NCBI GenBank assembly: GCA_905250025.1
Contig: CAJNOJ010000024.1
Location: 186,001-250,000, forward strand
Direction of reading: 5' to 3'
Length of the DNA stretch: 64,000 nucleotides
From: Adineta ricciae
Lineage: Eukaryota; Rotifera; Eurotatoria; Adinetida; Adinetidae
The position numbers and the translations under genes are program-made. The first letter of the stretch is position 1; the number at the start of each line of letters is the position of its first letter. The notes under the pieces are model-generated. The model was given only the letters and a program-made list of their open reading frames with translations. It made no database searches and was not told the origin of the DNA. Positions 23,622 through 34,770 of this stretch are shown here, in pieces.

Positions 23622-24516
23622 CTACCGAACGTATTCAACATAATTAGCCGGAATCATCCCTTTATCGCCCGTGTTGTTTCGCGCCAACCACCATAGAGGT
23701 TCAGTCTTTTTGATAATCATCAGGATCTGTCCTTTTTTAAAGGGTAAATCTTCATCATCCTAGAATACTCGATTTAAATAAACTTTCGAAAAACGATTCG
23801 ATCATACTTTGCCATCAAATCGATATTTTGTTCGTACACGAGGTTTGGGACACTAAAATACACAGAGAAGAGACCTTAGATGAATACGTATCAAGCATAA
23901 TCTAAATAAACACTTACAATTCGAATGAGTGGTGATACATCAAGTAAGCGTTGCTTGTAAAAATTCAAAAGATCCTTCATACTTGAAAATGTTTTATCAC
24001 CAATTTTATAAATCAATTTCGAATTTTCTTGACATAAATTGATTATATAATGACTAACTTTGGAGCCTTCCCTAATGGATTAACATTCGTGTGTGCTTTG
24101 TGTTGATCAAATTAATTATGTGACTTACTTTACACAGAGGACCAGATCACCTTTGATAGTACTGCTTGGACGCACAAGAAATGTACCATCTGGTTGATTC
24201 TGTAATGTACTGATTGCTTCTTCTCGACTGAGTTCCTCGAAAAGCCAACTAAAACGTCGTTATATAAAATAGTCCGTTGAACAATCTGAATTTGTTTCTT
24301 ACCTATCCTCATCGGCGGCATTGAAATCAGCACTTACTGGACTTTCCGTTGCTGGTTTTTGCCCTATAACATCATTCATCCCATGCAAATGATCTAAAAA
24401 AAAGGTACATGTGTGTGCGTGTGTATTTAGTCATCGAAATATTTTTATGACACATTTGTCAACATCCCATTCATCCTTAATCAAATAGACAATCGTTAAC
24501 TACCTGCTATAGTCAT
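23622..24516 (-). CDS. CRK-like adaptor (SH2-SH3 only)
   Basis: CRK adaptors link phosphotyrosine proteins to Rac/Rap exchange factors. Six exons (24504-24516, 24303-24393, 24129-24248, 23918-24071, 23808-23852, 23622-23759) total 561 nt, giving 186 residues. SH2: [38 protein letters not shown] (FLVR Arg present) and [22 protein letters not shown]3: [20 protein letters not shown], then [20 protein letters not shown]. The linker between the domains is very short and there is no second SH3, so the product resembles CRK-I rather than CRK-II/CRKL. The first coding exon is only 13 nt. [10 protein letters not shown] and the SH2 order favour CRK over GRB2/GADS. Confidence 0.88.
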
Positions 24517-25836
24517 GATGGAAAGGTGTTGAGCTCGGCTATTGTTTGATATATATGTATTATCGGAAAGCAATAACGATGAAAATTGATAGTTAAAACT
24601 GAATATGATGCGATCTTTCAGGTCACACTACAATTCTTTTTTTTTTCTTCTTCTTCGTCGTCGTCGTCTTCTCTTTCTCTGAGTAATGATTCAATGTCTT
24701 GGCTTGCTTCTCTACTATAACGGACATAGAGCAAGTAAATATCGTACAGTAAAACGAAAAGAGAGAGAGAGAAAAAAGAATGAAAGAGCAGTTCTTATCG
24801 TTCTGGCATGTGCATACGTTTACTTCGAATCGAATCGAAGCGTCACTATTTGTAATATTGCAATTGAAAAAATTGTGTCATACATACGGACACACATAAC
24901 TGCTTCTATTGTTCAACAAAATCGATCATGTTACATTAGTGTATGTGCGGTCAACTCTTTTTCTCCTTCTTCTTCTTCTCCTTATTCTTTATCGTCTTCT
25001 TCTTCTTTGTTCCCATCGAATCAATCTTTTTTGGCCAGACATAGAGTAAACGAGAAAGAGAAAGAAAAAAAAAGAAGGAGAGTCTATATACTACACGATA
25101 CGTATGTGAATATGTGAGTGGACGATGGGAGTAATCATGACGTTTTTCTTGTTTATTAGTCGCTTGGTGTGAATGTATGTATATGGAGATGACTTGCTTC
25201 ATTGCTCAATGGACTTCGAATATATATATGTATATGTATTTATATGCACAAAGCGAGGAAAAGAAAGATCATGATGTAATAATAAATAGTATGTGCATAT
25301 AACCAGATGTTGCTTATAGACATATGCTAGACGACAACAGTAGGGGGTCCTTATTTCAGACTGTATCGTTTTCCTCTCTACTCTTTTTAGACCCGATCTT
25401 GAACGGAAATGAAGATAGACATCGATATCTGTGTTTGTTTAGATTGACAATAACAGATATTATTAGTCAATTAATGAATGTCATTTTTCTCTAATGACAA
25501 TAGATAAGTTAGTAAAACTTGTCAATTAATCACGAAGACAAACGGATAGGGCTCATTGAAATCAAGGTTAAACAATCTATGTGAGAGAATGTTGACATCC
25601 TATATTATCTCTATGTAACCTTGACAGGATAAAAAAGGTATTACTTTTTCCATTTCTCTTTTTCTCTCTCTCTCTCGCGTATCAATAAAACAATTCTTTT
25701 CTAAACTAAATAGATCTACGATAGATTTCCTCTTGATTATTGGTTTTTATAACAAGAAAAAAAATCACAGTACACCAATCAAGATAGGTAAAAAAGAACG
25801 CATACAAACAGGAGATGTTTGCCGCTCTTTTTCTTC
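24517..25836. other. Intergenic, low complexity
   Basis: Upstream of the CRK-like gene. Pyrimidine runs at about 24632-24675 (TTC/GTC units), TCT/CTT-rich near 24960-25010 and GAAAA-rich near 25050. No coding exon recognised. Confidence 0.5.
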
Positions 25837-27014
25837 TCATAAAATTCGACTATAAATATTCCAGAGACAAACAACTAATGAACTTTCATTATTATTCATA
25901 GCTAAACATGCGTAGAGCAACGCATGGAATTGTTGACGAACAGATTCATTATTGAGTATTTGTTCTAACGTTGTACTGTCGTGTATTGTAATTAATTTTT
26001 GTAGGATGTTGATGAGAATCGAAGCATAGATTGCATCGAGATTTGCGTGATGGAACAAAGCAAATAATTCAATGAGTATTTGCTCAAAAACCAATAAGAA
26101 ATACGATGATTGACAACCTAAAAATGAGAAGAAAAGATTAAAAGAGAAAGAATTGTTATGAAGGACATTGTACATTTATGATAATTACAGCGCGTAGTGC
26201 TCAAGCTGAACTCTCGATTGAAGTGTCAATGAATGTTTTAATATTCAAATTTTACTCTCTTTATCCGAGGGGTAAGATGTGACGAGGCTCGGTGCGTGTC
26301 ATCTGGACAAATTTTCGAAGTTATAATGGACATTCTATGTCAACGTTTGCAGACAGCGGAAATGAAGACTCTGATCGTGCATATAAAAAAAAGAAGAAAA
26401 GTTCAATCTTACTATGGTCCATATCTTGTACAAACTATCTGTAATATTCATCGATAAATACCGATTTGTTCGATGAGTAGCTGCCCACTGGTTGTGATTT
26501 TTGACTGTTTTATATACAGCATAATCAATCGAATGAAGTCTTGTATATGCTGAATACAATGCTTTTGAATGTTGGGTATGACACTGTAACTAGCAATCAT
26601 AGTGATCAATTGTTTGAACATGATTTCATATGTTTCATCTTGAATCCGTAGTAAGTTCTGTTTCATTAATTCAAAAAGTCGATCGATAGTTTCCATGATT
26701 ACAGTTTGCAATTCGATATTCATATCGACAGAGTGAGTAAAGACATTCTGAAGAAATCTTCCGTGATGATCAAGTAGATCCAACACGTGCGTTGGAATTC
26801 TGATTGCTCGCGTCGATTTTCGCAGTAAACATACATCGACTAGAAGTTGTTCGAATTGTATCGCGTCGTTGTTTCGTTTCCGTCGTAAGTTATTCTGTAA
26901 TTGTATAGTAAAATCTCTTGGACTTAAATGCGACGGTGTCAATCGAATAATAGCCAGCGTTAGTGCAAGCTTTCTATACAGATTTTCATTGTATAAGAAC
27001 GTTTGTACGTTCAT
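25837..27014 (-). CDS. Alpha-helical protein of unknown function
   Basis: Two exons (26462-27014, 25837-26117) join as EQIG-CQSSYF across a 344-nt intron, giving 834 nt and 277 residues. The sequence is rich in Leu/Ile helices (LYRKLALTLAIIRLTPSHLS, FLQNVFTHSVDMNIELQTVI, FEQILIELFALFHHANLDAI, LWNIYSRIL at the end). It suggests a HEAT/ARM-like helical repeat, without a recognisable signature. An acceptor-like sequence lies just before the first ATG, so the gene may have further 5' exons, but only about 90 nt separate it from the stop of TTC4. I do not recognise the family. Confidence 0.6.
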
Positions 27015-27106
27015 CGTATTCTACAAGAATCATCAATAGTCATGAGAGAGGGAAAACAACGAATAATGCTCGGTTCAACGACTTTTATTGAAAACAAAAC
27101 TGTTCA

Positions 27107-28706
27107 TTACAGAGTAGCAAACATTTTCAAATAGTGTTTAGCGAAGGCCGAATTAGGAATCATTACTATTAAACTCGGCATACCGAGTTGAACGACAAAT
27201 CTACATGACAGAGATAACGGTAATAGAATATTTCAAAAATTTCATTCAAACATCTCTACCCTGGCAATTGAAGGGTTTGAAGAAGTGTTTTGTCCAATGG
27301 AACGATCTTCAATTCGTGTTTATCTCGATCTTCATAATAGATCTAGAAGAAAAAGAGTTTTTCTACTGGTACTAACAATTATTGATTGAAGCGTACACTC
27401 ATTTGATCTAATGTATATTTGCCTTCTTCGTCCCAGGGTGCACGCGATTGAAACATCTCCGTTAATTGATCGATAAGTCTAAACAACAAGTCAACGAGGA
27501 AAGAGTACAGTAGAAAATAGAATATCCGGTATATTTTACTTCGTATCCTGATGAAATTCTTTGATGTAATCAGTCTGTCCATATTCTGGATAGAGAAATA
27601 CAACTGGGAATGTCAACGTTTGATCCTGTTCGTTCAGTTGTATACAACTTCCGGCCGGATTCGAACTAATGTCAAATATGTCGATAGATGGATCTTCTTG
27701 TATTCGAATATTTTGTTTCTAAGAAGGGAATATGTATAGACGAGAGAGAGAGAGTAATCGTGACGATACTTTGACAACATTTAGAACTTTTTGTTGTTTA
27801 TTTCTTTGTTTTCGTTCGAGACCTTGTTGTTTTCTTTCGTCACGTTCTTTTTCTTTCTAAAGACGACGGGAAACCAATTGACCCCAAACAAAGTGTTCCA
27901 TCATACCTGCAATCTGGCCGCTCGATCACGCATTTCGATGAGTTTCTCATTACTATTAGAAAACATTTAGGAGAAAAAAATTGTGTTAAGGAAAAAAGCA
28001 TCAAATGTTTCGTTAAGTGTTCTTTGAAAACAAGAAACATCAAAAAAGGATACTGATAGACCGGCTGTGCACCAAGTTTGAGCTTCTTGATATTTGCTTA
28101 ATTTCATGCACGATTCAGCTGCTTTTATGTAAGCTTTTAAATGATTCGGTTTACACTTTCTCGATAGAACACAATCGCGTAGAGCTGAGCGATGATTTCC
28201 CAAGTAAAAATTCGCTGTTGCTCGATTGCAAAACAAAACTGCATTGGTAGTCGGATCCGAACAACGTTGTTTTATCCCTTCGGTATACGCAAGAATTGCA
28301 TTACGATACTTTTTCAATTCGTAGTATTTATTGCCTTCGTCTTTAAATTTGATTGCTTTATCTAGAATTTATTTTTTTGAAAAGTCGCATCTAAGAATTG
28401 GAATTGGATACCCATACCTAATGGTGTATCATCGTCATCGTCCCATTTCAAAGCTTGCAAAGCAGCTGCTGCGGGATGGAGTTCAGCACCGTCGGCTGGC
28501 ATTTCTTTCATGAAAAATGGATGTCCTTCGAGATCCTACCAGACGCAAGCGTACAGAAATGAAAGCTATTATGGTCTTTGGAGTGTTCTTACTTTCCAGA
28601 AAGCATCATCAAGTTCAGCTGATGGTAAATTATCTTTGTTATCGACAAGATTATCGATAAATTCATCAAGTTGTCGATCAAGTTCCTCCGGTGTTGGTTG
28701 AGCCAT
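27107..28706 (-). CDS. TTC4: TTC4-like TPR co-chaperone
   Basis: TTC4 (yeast Cns1) is an HSP90/HSP70 TPR co-chaperone. N-terminus MAQPTPEELDRQLDEFIDNL leads to DLEGHPFFMKEMP and WDDDDTPLG, both family marks. TPR units are KFKDEGNKYYELKKYRNAIL, NAVLFCNRATANFYLGNHRS and LKAYIKAAESCMKLSKYQEA. A charged coiled coil follows (KEKERDERKQQGLERKQRNK). The C-terminal wheel domain has LTFPVVFLYPEYGQTDYIKE, APWDEEGKYTLDQMSVRF and VVQLGMPSLIVMIPNS, ending FAKHYLKMFATL. About nine exons with short introns. It lies directly upstream of the unknown helical gene in the same orientation. Confidence 0.93.
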
Positions 28707-29106
28707 CTGCAAGAAAACTCTATATGATGATGTATTTATATTTTTTTTGACTCTCGAGCAAATCAATCTTCAGATGATTTTTATTTCGTTTTTTTACGTT
28801 TGTGTGAACATCGTAACAAGAAGATACACACAAAGGAAAGAAATTGAGAGACAAGACGAAAAATGAAGACAAACGAAATATGTACAAGAACACACACACG
28901 TCTGTTCTTCATAGCGGAATGCTTGAAATTCATCTAATCTTTGGTGGATTGATAATAAGTAAGAGTTCAATGTTCTTTCTCTCTAGGAAAATTTATCGTT
29001 TTTTGCTATAGTAAAAGAAGAAAGAAACCAATGAAAAAAGAAAATGAGCACACGATCTGCGTTTTTTGTACAAAATGCTAGAGAATGTTTGATTCTGAGT
29101 TAATGT
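28707..29106. other. Intergenic TTC4/hnRNP H
   Basis: Both flanking genes are on the minus strand; 3' UTR of the hnRNP gene plus TTC4 promoter. AT-rich with A/T runs. Confidence 0.5.
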
Positions 29107-30967
29107 TCAAGTGCGAGCCATTTTTGATCGATTGAGATCATCGTATAACGGTAACAATTCGATATATCGTGTGCCCATGAATTTTTTGTGATATCTACGA
29201 GAAAGATCATTTCGAAGGATTGAGTAAGAAAGAAAAAGTACATACGTCAATGCTTCGGTAGCTTCTTCACGTGAACCAAATTCAGCGTACCAAATAGGCG
29301 GTTTGCCACGAGGAGTATTTTCTTGTTCGAGACGTATTGGCACAACTGGACTAAAGAACTAGAAGGAATCACTTGCATGTATGAATCGTACAGATCGATT
29401 GTCAGTCTTACTTCAAACACTTCTTTCTCACCGGCTTCAAATGGCACACCGCGTATTTTCATTGTGAATGAAACTGACATGGCACCTGAAGAAAAAAAAT
29501 CACTTTTCTATCAAAATCTGACCTTTCTTCAAAGTTCTTACGCTTCATCCCACCACCACCCATTTGATTGTTCATCGGGTAATTCTGGGCACTCTGATTA
29601 CCACCATAAGAATTGTAGTTATTTGTTGGTGGACCATTGTATTGATTCATATGATTGTTATATCCATTTCCTTCGGGATTGCCTTCAAAGCTGCCTTGTC
29701 GATGTGCTCCATAATTTTGATTAGGTCCATTATTGCCACCACGCTGTCGGACCGTGGACTGTGTGTCGTTCATGATGGAGGCACGAGCTTCGGCATATGT
29801 GGATTTGAATAATTCGATATAACTGTTATAAGGATAAGTAAAGCGTAAGAATAAGTTAAACGAGAGCGAAATGAAAATAAATATGTATATGCAACTTTGG
29901 GTGTCACAGGCAATGTCGAAGAGAGAGAGAGAAAAAAACGACCATTTTCGTTTCATTAAATTGATCAAATAGAAAAAATTCAGTACAAAATAAAAATGAA
30001 ATGCAAAAGCTAAGATAGTAATTCTATCCGATCAATTTAGATGAACGTTCCCCGCCCTCCCCCCAAAACAGAGATCCGCCTTTGTTTTGATGAAAAAAGG
30101 AAACTTGCGATTTTTTTTTCTCTTCTTCTTCGTCTCGCTCAATTTACCGTACCGATGCCCCATATTCATGCGGTTGAATTCCATAGCTCGCAGGGCATTG
30201 TCCATGTTCGCGAAAGCGACAAAAGCCTCGCCTGCCGGTTTGCTCGAGGAGATGTGTACACCATTCTGAGCTATGTCGAGTCCTATAAGGTGAGGTAATC
30301 CCAAAAATAGACAACAACAACACAAAATAATATATATCCTTCTCTCGTTCAATGCTACCGAGGAGCTGTCCAACTGAATTCGATCTCGATCATGTCTTTG
30401 TTCGTCATTTAATCAATGCATACGTACCTCGGAAAAAACCAATCACATCTTCTTTGCTAGAATTGTACGGCAAACCACGTAGACGAACGACTGGATCACG
30501 CCAATTCTCATTATTCACATTTGGAGAGTCTTCGCTATTGTTCGGTTCACTACTGTTAGTTTTGAGCGCTTGATTCATCTCGTCGATCGAAGATTCAAAC
30601 ACTTCGATATAACCTGAAATACGCGCAATGCATCGAAGTTCTTTCTATTGAATCATCTTGTATATGAAGATACATACGACTACCGATCGTTTTCTGATGG
30701 CACATATTGGCATTATCGACGTCTTCTTGTGACTCTAATACTACAAAACATTCACCAGTCGGTCGTGATTGATTGTTCATCGGAAAGTATGTCTGGCGAA
30801 TCTTACAACCTAAAACGGATCGAATCAAAATTAGAAAACAAGATCAAATCGATCAGGAGACCTTGAAGGAAACTTTGTATATCGCCTTTCAATGTATTCC
30901 ATGGCAAGCCACGCAGACGTACAACAAAACCAGGATTGTTATTATTATTACTATATGAACCGTTCAT
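29107..30967 (-). CDS. hnRNP H/F-type RNA-binding protein (three quasi-RRMs)
   Basis: hnRNP H/F proteins bind G-tracts and regulate splicing in the nucleus. qRRM1: PGFVVRLRGLPWNTLKGDIQ, CKIRQTYFPMNNQSRPTGEC, FVVLESQEDVDNA. qRRM2: DPVVRLRGLPYNSSKEDVIG, GVHISSSKPAGEAFVAFANM, ending RYIELFKSTYAEARASI. A Gly/Asn/Tyr-rich spacer follows (YNGPPTNNYNSYGGN, NQMGGGGMKR). qRRM3: FTMKIRGVPFEAGEKEVFEF, WYAEFGSREEATEAL, MGTRYIELLP. VRLRGLP and RYIELF are diagnostic. ESRP/Fusilli is an alternative with the same domain type but is longer, with an N-terminal domain not seen here. Start ATG at 30967; about eight exons. Confidence 0.9.
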
Positions 30968-31271
30968 CGTTGGACAGGAAAAAGTAACAAAGAGAGATTT
31001 AGCGATGATCCAATATTAATAATAAACTGAACAACGAATGATCATTGTGAACTAATAACCAATTAAATAATATACCCAATACAGTATATAGTATTCTTTC
31101 GATAAACAGAAAAAGAAAACATTCCTATGCATTAGCGCACTAATGCAGAGAAATTTGACCAATACAAAGTCAGCATCAGTCACATTGTTAATTGTGACGG
31201 GTAAACTACGGATCGGATAGGAAAAAAAACAACATCAAATCAATATATGATTGCTGATTGATCGAACGAAA
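30968..31271. promoter_or_regulatory. Divergent upstream region hnRNP H/PBX
   Basis: About 300 nt between divergent start codons of two regulatory genes. Holds a short repeated GCATTAGCGCACTAATGC inverted motif near 31129-31146; otherwise AT-rich. Confidence 0.45.
31129..31146. repeat. 18-nt perfect palindrome in hnRNP H/PBX spacer
   Basis: GCATTAGCGCACTAATGC-like sequence: the arms GCATTAG and CTAATGC are exact reverse complements around a CGCA centre. It could be a dimeric factor site; function unknown. Confidence 0.6.
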
Positions 31272-32568
31272 ATGGATGGTCAAGATTCATCTTATAATCC
31301 AAATCTTCCACCATCACATTATAGTCCAATGATACCACCGTTGACGACAGATGTCAAATATAATCTCTACGATACGAATACAAGTGAAAATAAGCCGTTT
31401 AATGATGTTAATGGAATGCTGCAACAAATCATGTCTATTGTTGATCAAAGTCTTGATGAAGCTCAATCAAGGTTTGTTTTGAAGTTTCCAATTGGAGAAA
31501 AAGTCAAGAATCTTTTATTTAGAAAACATGCCTTCAATCAAAGTCGACTCAAACCCGCTTTTTTTCAAGTATTATGTGAAATAAAAGAAAAAACAGGTAT
31601 GACATATTAAACGTCAAATGTCTGATCGCAAGGATCTCCTTTTCTTTCTAGCAATTAATATTCGTAACTTTCCTGAAGACGAACCACCCGATGCGCAATT
31701 GATGCGTTTAGATAATATGCTATTAGCCGAAGGTATCGCCGGGCCTGAACGATTAGGCGGTTCATCGACTTCATCATCTGCTGCGAGTGCGAATGCAGCT
31801 GCTAGTATTAATGACGAATCAGCACTTGAACATGGAGATTATCGTGCAAAACTATCACAAATTCGACAACTATATCATAGTGAACTTGAAAAATACGTAT
31901 GTATCGTATTCGATGAAGTAAATGTTAGTTTACCAGTGTTTGTCTCCTTTTCGTCAATAGGAACAAGCATGTAATGATTTTACTAGTCATGTTATCAATT
32001 TATTACACGAACAGAGTCGTGCACGTCCTATATCACCTCGAGAAATTGACCGAATGGTAGCTATCATTCGAAAAAAGTTTTCATCTATTCAATTACAACT
32101 GAAACAAAGCACATGCGAAGCTGTCATGATTCTCCGTTCACGTTTTCTTGACGCCAGGTAATACATCTTACTCTACTACGATATTCTATTAAATACTTGA
32201 ACCCATCTAGACGAAAACGTCGTAACTTCAGTAAAACAGCTACTGAAGTTTTGAATGAATACTTCTATTCGCATTTATCAAATCCATATCCAAGCGAAGA
32301 AGCCAAAGAAGAATTAGCACGTAAATGCGGCATCAGCGTGTCACAGGTACAGCAATCTAATTGAATCCGAAGGCATCTTTTCGATATTGTTGATTCCTAA
32401 TTCTAGGTCAGCAATTGGTTTGGTAATAAACGTATTCGTTATAAGAAAAACATTGGTAAAGCACAAGAAGAAGCCAATCTATACGCATCAAAACTAGCTA
32501 ATCAAGCAGCACAGGGCGTCGGTAGTATGCGACGGGACAGTGACAGTTCACACCATGGTGAAAGATAA
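31272..32568 (+). CDS. PBX/Extradenticle TALE homeodomain protein
   Basis: PBX proteins are nuclear cofactors of Hox and MEIS factors. [63 protein letters not shown]; an Ala/Ser run follows. [61 protein letters not shown]. The TALE homeodomain has the three-residue loop extension ([20 protein letters not shown]) and recognition helix [20 protein letters not shown]. Start ATG at 31272. The Ser/His-rich tail is short, as in Exd. About five short introns. Essentially unambiguous. Confidence 0.96.
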
Positions 32569-32997
32569 TCCTTCACAAAGCCTTAATTTGATCTCTCAAT
32601 CATAATTCAACTAAATCAACTCGCAAACTTCAGTCTCGAATTTTGAAATAATGAATTCTAATATACATAGTCAATATATACATATACGATATGTACTTGC
32701 TTTCTTCACTCTTCTATTCTGTGTGTGCAATTTAAAATGCGTGTCTTTCTTTAGAATCTCGTCATTTGTTGTATTATAATCTTATTCAAATGCTTAAAAT
32801 ACATGTTGTTTGTTTTCGCTACTCTTTTACGCTTGATCTCATTGAGTTATCTTTTTACTGTAGTGACTTTTCTCTCTCGTTCTTTGTAGTAGATTCATAT
32901 ATTTGTACAGTTTAGTGGTCTGTTTTCTTTTTCTCTCGTTGTATGACATTTTTTTCAGTGTGAAAATCAATAAAGATATAAATATGATCTCTCGTAT
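32569..32997. other. PBX 3' region
   Basis: Likely PBX 3' UTR; AATAAA at 32969-32974. T-rich, no coding signal. Confidence 0.5.
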
Positions 32998-34002
32998 TCA
33001 TAGTTCACCTTTCAGTCGATCGAAGTTCTTTTTATACAATCGAAAATGTGCATGCGTTGTTGGTAATGACTGTTGGGCAATATCGAAAGCGAGTCTATAG
33101 CACGCTCGTGCTCGTGAATAATCACCCATTTTTTCGTAGAGTGCACCGATGTTATTGTGAGAAATAGCTAAATTCGGGTGATTTGCCCGGAGCGTTTGTT
33201 GGATTTCCAAAACTCGTTTGTAATAACTGAGAGCTTTTGTATAATTACCCATATGACGATATGATATGCCAATATTATTGTATAACATACTCAAATCAGG
33301 ATGATCTCTCGGTAAAGATTGTTGTTTGATTTCAAGCGATTTTTCATAGTACGAAATTGCTTTGATATAATCGCCTATTTTTAGGTAGACAGCAGCGATA
33401 TTGTTATATGACATTGAGAGATCGAGATGATCGGAAGGAAGCGACTGTAGTTGTATTTCAAGTGCTTTCTCATAGTAGAACAACGCTTTGAAATGATGAC
33501 CGATATTACGATAGACAATGCCGATATTGTTATAGGAACTGCATAGTTCGAGACGATTCAAGGGGAGAATTTGTAGTTTGATAAAGAGAGATTTTTCAAA
33601 ATACTGTAATGCGTCTTCGAATCTACCTAGTTTTCCATAGATCATTCCGAGATTATTGTACGACGCAGCCAGGTTGAGAAAATCAGGATGAGGATTTTCT
33701 CGATCAATTTCTAATGCTTTTTGGTAAAATTGAATGGCTTCTTCGAATTTATCTTCTCGATCTCGAGTTGATGCAAGCTGATGGTAAAGATCTGCGATGT
33801 CCCTTGGATCGTTCGCACGAGTAAGTAAAACTTGATAGACTGCTCCTTGATCGTACTTATTTTTCCCACATACCAAATGATTCAAAACTGGCGTTTGTTT
33901 CGCACCTTCTTCGATGTGCTCGGCAGTGACAAGTGGATCGTTGCGGGCATTGTTGGCGTCAAGTGTGACGTTCACTTGGAAGAGTTGTGGATCGTCGTAC
34001 AT
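32998..34002 (-). CDS. Kinesin-light-chain-type TPR protein, likely 5'-truncated
   Basis: One uninterrupted exon of 334 codons. From about residue 75 it has six 42-residue TPRs of the KLC/NPHP3 type, each with a pattern like SYNNIGIVYRNIGHHFKALF then YYEKALEIQLQSLP. The first 40 residues (MYDDPQLFQVNVTLD) resemble the segment that follows the catalytic domain in bdelloid ADP-ribosyltransferase-TPR proteins. That similarity continues upstream of the ATG for ten more codons (NFLHVRDIES) until a TAG at 34033-34035. No catalytic domain can be found upstream, where an mscL gene lies. The likely reading is a decayed ART-TPR gene or one reusing an internal ATG. A stand-alone TPR adaptor remains possible. 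Confidence 0.7.
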   Translation of the reverse strand: MYDDPQLFQVNVTLDANNARNDPLVTAEHIEEGAKQTPVLNHLVCGKNKYDQGAVYQVLLTRANDPRDIADLYHQLASTRDREDKFEEAIQFYQKALEIDRENPHPDFLNLAASYNNLGMIYGKLGRFEDALQYFEKSLFIKLQILPLNRLELCSSYNNIGIVYRNIGHHFKALFYYEKALEIQLQSLPSDHLDLSMSYNNIAAVYLKIGDYIKAISYYEKSLEIKQQSLPRDHPDLSMLYNNIGISYRHMGNYTKALSYYKRVLEIQQTLRANHPNLAISHNNIGALYEKMGDYSRARACYRLAFDIAQQSLPTTHAHFRLYKKNFDRLKGEL

Positions 34003-34035
34003 GGATTCTATATCTCGAACGTGAAGAAAATTCTA
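34003..34035 (-). pseudogene. In-frame upstream remnant of the TPR gene
   Basis: Ten sense codons (NFLHVRDIES) precede the ATG in frame and look like the ART-TPR junction; a TAG closes the frame. Supports loss of a longer N-terminus. Confidence 0.4.
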
Positions 34036-34258
34036 CTCTAACAGATCGTAAGTTTAATCCTAAAATTCTACTTAGCACTTTCTTGAGATGATCATGAGTA
34101 AAAAGTTGAAAATTCACTTAATAAAACAAACAAATTCGTCATTCTTTTTCTTTCGACAAAGTCGTGTGAAACAAAATTCAATTTACAAAATGTGAGCCGA
34201 TACTTTTATTTCTATTCTACGACAAAAAAACCGCCACTCATTGTATGAAATTCATAGT

Positions 34259-34770
34259 CTAGCGAGTAGTAGTGATAGCTTGTTTGGCTAATAAATCTCG
34301 AATTTCGCATAGAACCTTCACTTGATCATCCATTTCAAGTTGCACCAATTCTTCACCTTCTTTGCCGGCTTTCTTTCGTGTAGCAAGTTTATGCACTTTA
34401 TTAATAGCTTTAATGACAAAGAATAATGCGAGTGCCACAATGAGTAACGAGATTATTGTTTGAATGAATTTTCCATAGCGAATGACTACCGGCGGTTGAT
34501 TTTTGTAGACGAAATTCTTCATCTTGATGGTTAAATTGACAAAGTCAACACCACCTAAGACTAAACCTAATGGAGGGGTGATAACATCATCGACAAGTGA
34601 TTGAACGACATTGACGAACGCAGTTCCAATGATGATGCCAATCGCTAAATCGATAACACTTCCACGAAGCGCAAATCTATCAATATGATTTCAAGAAGTG
34701 AGATGAACTTATGTGCAATGGTTACATACGCTTTAAATTCCTTGCAAAAATTTTGACAGCACCCACCCAT
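34259..34770 (-). CDS. mscL: MscL large-conductance mechanosensitive channel, copy 1
   Basis: MscL is a bacterial homopentameric emergency-release channel opened by membrane tension. Two exons, 34730-34770 and 34259-34676, flank a 53-nt GT-AG intron and give 152 residues. Exon 1 is MGGCCQNFCKEFKA. TM1/pore: FALRGSVIDLAIGIIIGTAF, then VVQSLVDDVITPPLGLVLGG. Loop: VDFVNLTIKMKNFVYKNQPP. TM2: RYGKFIQTIISLLIVALALF. The C-terminal helix VKVLCEIRDLLAKQ aligns with the bacterial LLTEIRDLL helix. Length is near the bacterial 130-150. The cysteine-rich N-terminus is not bacterial. The intron shows it is a host gene, not contamination. Membrane location (plasma, mitochondrial or other) is not evident. 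Confidence 0.95.
34677..34729 (-). other. 53-nt intron in mscL copy 1
   Basis: GTATGTAACC...TTGATAG, phase 2, interrupts the Ala codon before FALRG. Same position and phase as in copy 2. Confidence 0.85.

Noticed and set aside
29459-29968. Long frame starting MINLMKRKWSF that contains the Asn/Gly-rich hnRNP exon
   Set aside because: Only the YIELFKSTYAEARASI...MKR part is coding; the upstream part is an intron read through.
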